Positions 62,801-64,000 of a stretch of 64,000 bases of DNA are shown here, piece by piece. Each line of letters starts with the position of its first letter. The stretch's first letter is position 1. A program made the translations under genes and the position numbers. A model generated the notes under the pieces. That model searched no databases and was not told the origin of the DNA. It worked only from the letters and a program-made list of their open reading frames with translations. The DNA is from Stromatinia cepivora (lineage: Eukaryota; Ascomycota; Leotiomycetes; Helotiales; Sclerotiniaceae), in the NCBI GenBank assembly GCA_014898415.1, contig RCTD01000014.1, positions 1,178,001 to 1,242,000 of the forward strand, in the 5' to 3' direction.

Positions 62801-64000
62801 CGGAATAATATGCAAAGGGCGAATTGATGCTTTTAGCCTTGGACCTCTTTCAGTCCGTGGTGTAAATGGGCCTCGAGCTATTTTTGAGCTGGAGCTCACC
62901 GATTCAAAACAATCTGGAACAATTGACGGCATGGTGGAAATATTTGGCGCTCAGTAAGACTTCCACCCAAACTTTGGCTTGAGACTACTCGAATATTATC
63001 TGACCGAATGTAGAGTTGCTATCGTGGCGCACTTTGAGCTTCAGCCAAAGCTAACCTTTGACTTTTTGTTCCATCTCGACTTCTGTGGCCTGTACACATT
63101 TGAGGTTCATGCTTATCCTCATGAAAATCCAACGGAAGGATCATGCAAAGTAACTTCCACTAGTTACCGACTAGAAGCAGAATTCCACAAGCAGATTCGT
63201 GGAAATATTGCGGATAATTTGGACAAGATGTTTGAGGAGAGAGCGCGAAAGAAGAGAGACGAAAACCAACACACACTCGAAGCGATTCAATCCGCGAGAA
63301 ATCAATGGAAAGCAACCTGTGAAGCATGCGAAGCTCGACAAAAGGCTGCTCATGATGCGTACATCTCGAAGAAAGAAAACACGGAGAAAAATCGAGATCG
63401 CATCGTGGAGGAAGATCGAGCAAAAATAGCAAACCTTCAGGCACAGCTTGACGAACGTTCACGGGAGATGAGAGGAAAAATTTCTAAAGCGCAGCAATGG
63501 CTTAACGAGAAAAATAATGAGCGAGCCGCAAAGATAAGAGCAGACACAGAATCTCTTCAAAGGACTGAGTCCGAATGGGAGGAAAAGGTTCGCAATGCTC
63601 ATCGCCGTGTCGATGAGACCACTCAAGCTCTACATGATGGGTTCGGAGGTCTTGAGTAAGTATCAGACCCCATGATCAATAATAGGTTGGTACTAACTGA
63701 GCAGGGACAAAATCCATGAAGCGAGACAAAAGGTGCAGTCTCTCGAAAACGACGCCGATGATATTATGCGCGATATTCATAGATGTGAGAATGCCAGAAG
63801 ATGGGATTTGCCCGCCAAAGCACAGCTTCCATACCATTATACCAAATACGGCTTAGTCGAAGCAGCCAAAGAGGTTGCTGACAAGTCCCTTTGGGTTTTG
63901 GAGGAAACAATTAAGAGCGCTGATTATATAACGTGTAAAGGTGCTAAGGCAGCGGCTGATGTTGCCCTTGATGGAGTGCTTCAAAGTTCTCATCTTCTCA
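59855..64000 (+). CDS. Very large protein of beta-rich modules and coiled coil (partial, runs off window)
   Basis: Exons: 59855-60460, 60524-61009, 61061-61829, 61886-62413, 62463-62551, 62600-62697, 62744-62953, 63014-63655, 63705 to beyond 64000. All introns are 46-63 nt, GT..AG, and all phases fit, giving 1241 residues so far. Residues ~60-1000 are a series of beta-strand-rich stretches of alternating hydrophobic pattern with Gly turns (FEIGDTHVALGGLYSTDGNFE, MPEIDLFLGEATITL, GEVQWEGHDIDVGVHVY). These are preceded by a helical N-terminal segment. From about 1000 a long charged helix begins (KMFEERARKKRDENQHTLEA, KISKAQQWLNEKNNERAAK), a coiled coil. No signal peptide and no transmembrane helix are evident. 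The module style reminds me of the very long DUF6603-type repeat proteins of bacteria and fungi, from memory and weakly. Function unknown. Confidence 0.8.

Noticed and set aside
1..64000. CRISPR arrays, bacterial operons, rRNA genes
   Set aside because: None seen; spliceosomal introns and gene families are fungal throughout.

Overview
The window is nuclear DNA of a filamentous ascomycete (Pezizomycotina). The decisive marker is a HEX-1 Woronin body gene. Supporting signs are short spliceosomal introns (about 46 to 86 nt, GT..AG with CTAAC-like branch sites), an HsbA-type wall protein, a 2EXR protein, Zn2Cys6 remnants and hAT-like MITEs. General look and gene content fit a leotiomycete of the Botrytis/Sclerotinia kind, but that is an impression and not a measurement. 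Genes are single, monocistronic units on both strands, separated by AT-rich or CT-rich spacers of 1 to 5 kb.

Layout. 0.3-3.6 kb: RQC2/TAE2, the CAT-tailing factor of ribosome quality control, with a GC-AG first intron. 8.3-11.2 kb: a 960-residue, largely disordered protein with a conserved C-terminal block. 12.15-12.27 kb: an intron-containing tRNA-Glu(CTC). 13.2-16.7 kb: a GRAM/TBC/EF-hand Rab GAP of the Gyp2 type. 17.5-18.1 kb: a secreted hydrophobic-surface-binding (HsbA) protein. 19.8-27.2 kb: a decayed zone holding a broken YpkA-like kinase plus ankyrin gene, a 388-bp hAT-like MITE with a perfect 8-bp target duplication, and a broken gene ending in degenerate ~115-bp repeats. 28.1-28.3 kb: a perfect hexanucleotide microsatellite. 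28.5-30.3 kb: bleomycin hydrolase/Lap3. 31.3-33.5 kb: HEX-1. 39.5-42.1 kb: a foldback element, a Zn2Cys6 factor remnant and a second hAT-like MITE (429 bp, perfect 8-bp duplication). 43.4-48.3 kb: a 1550-residue disordered protein with a PP1-type docking motif. 50.2-51.4 kb: epoxide hydrolase. 54.9-55.6 kb: a 2EXR protein. 56.3-64 kb: two large multi-exon genes of unknown function, head to head across an 800-bp shared intergenic region; the right-hand one runs off the end.

The most striking signal is at HEX-1. The standard AUG-initiated 194-residue protein is preceded, in the same frame and across a phase-compatible 461-nt intron, by a 330-codon open frame of coding character. This frame has no methionine, and the predicted mature leader has no AUG in any frame for about 1.5 kb. 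Near its 5' end is a CTG with A at -3 and G at +4. This is the layout expected for a CUG-initiated long isoform with leaky scanning to the AUG of the short one. A second point of interest is the divergent pair at 56.3-64 kb: a 679-residue protein whose C-terminal part looks conserved and vaguely nuclease-like, and a very large protein of beta-rich modules followed by a coiled coil.
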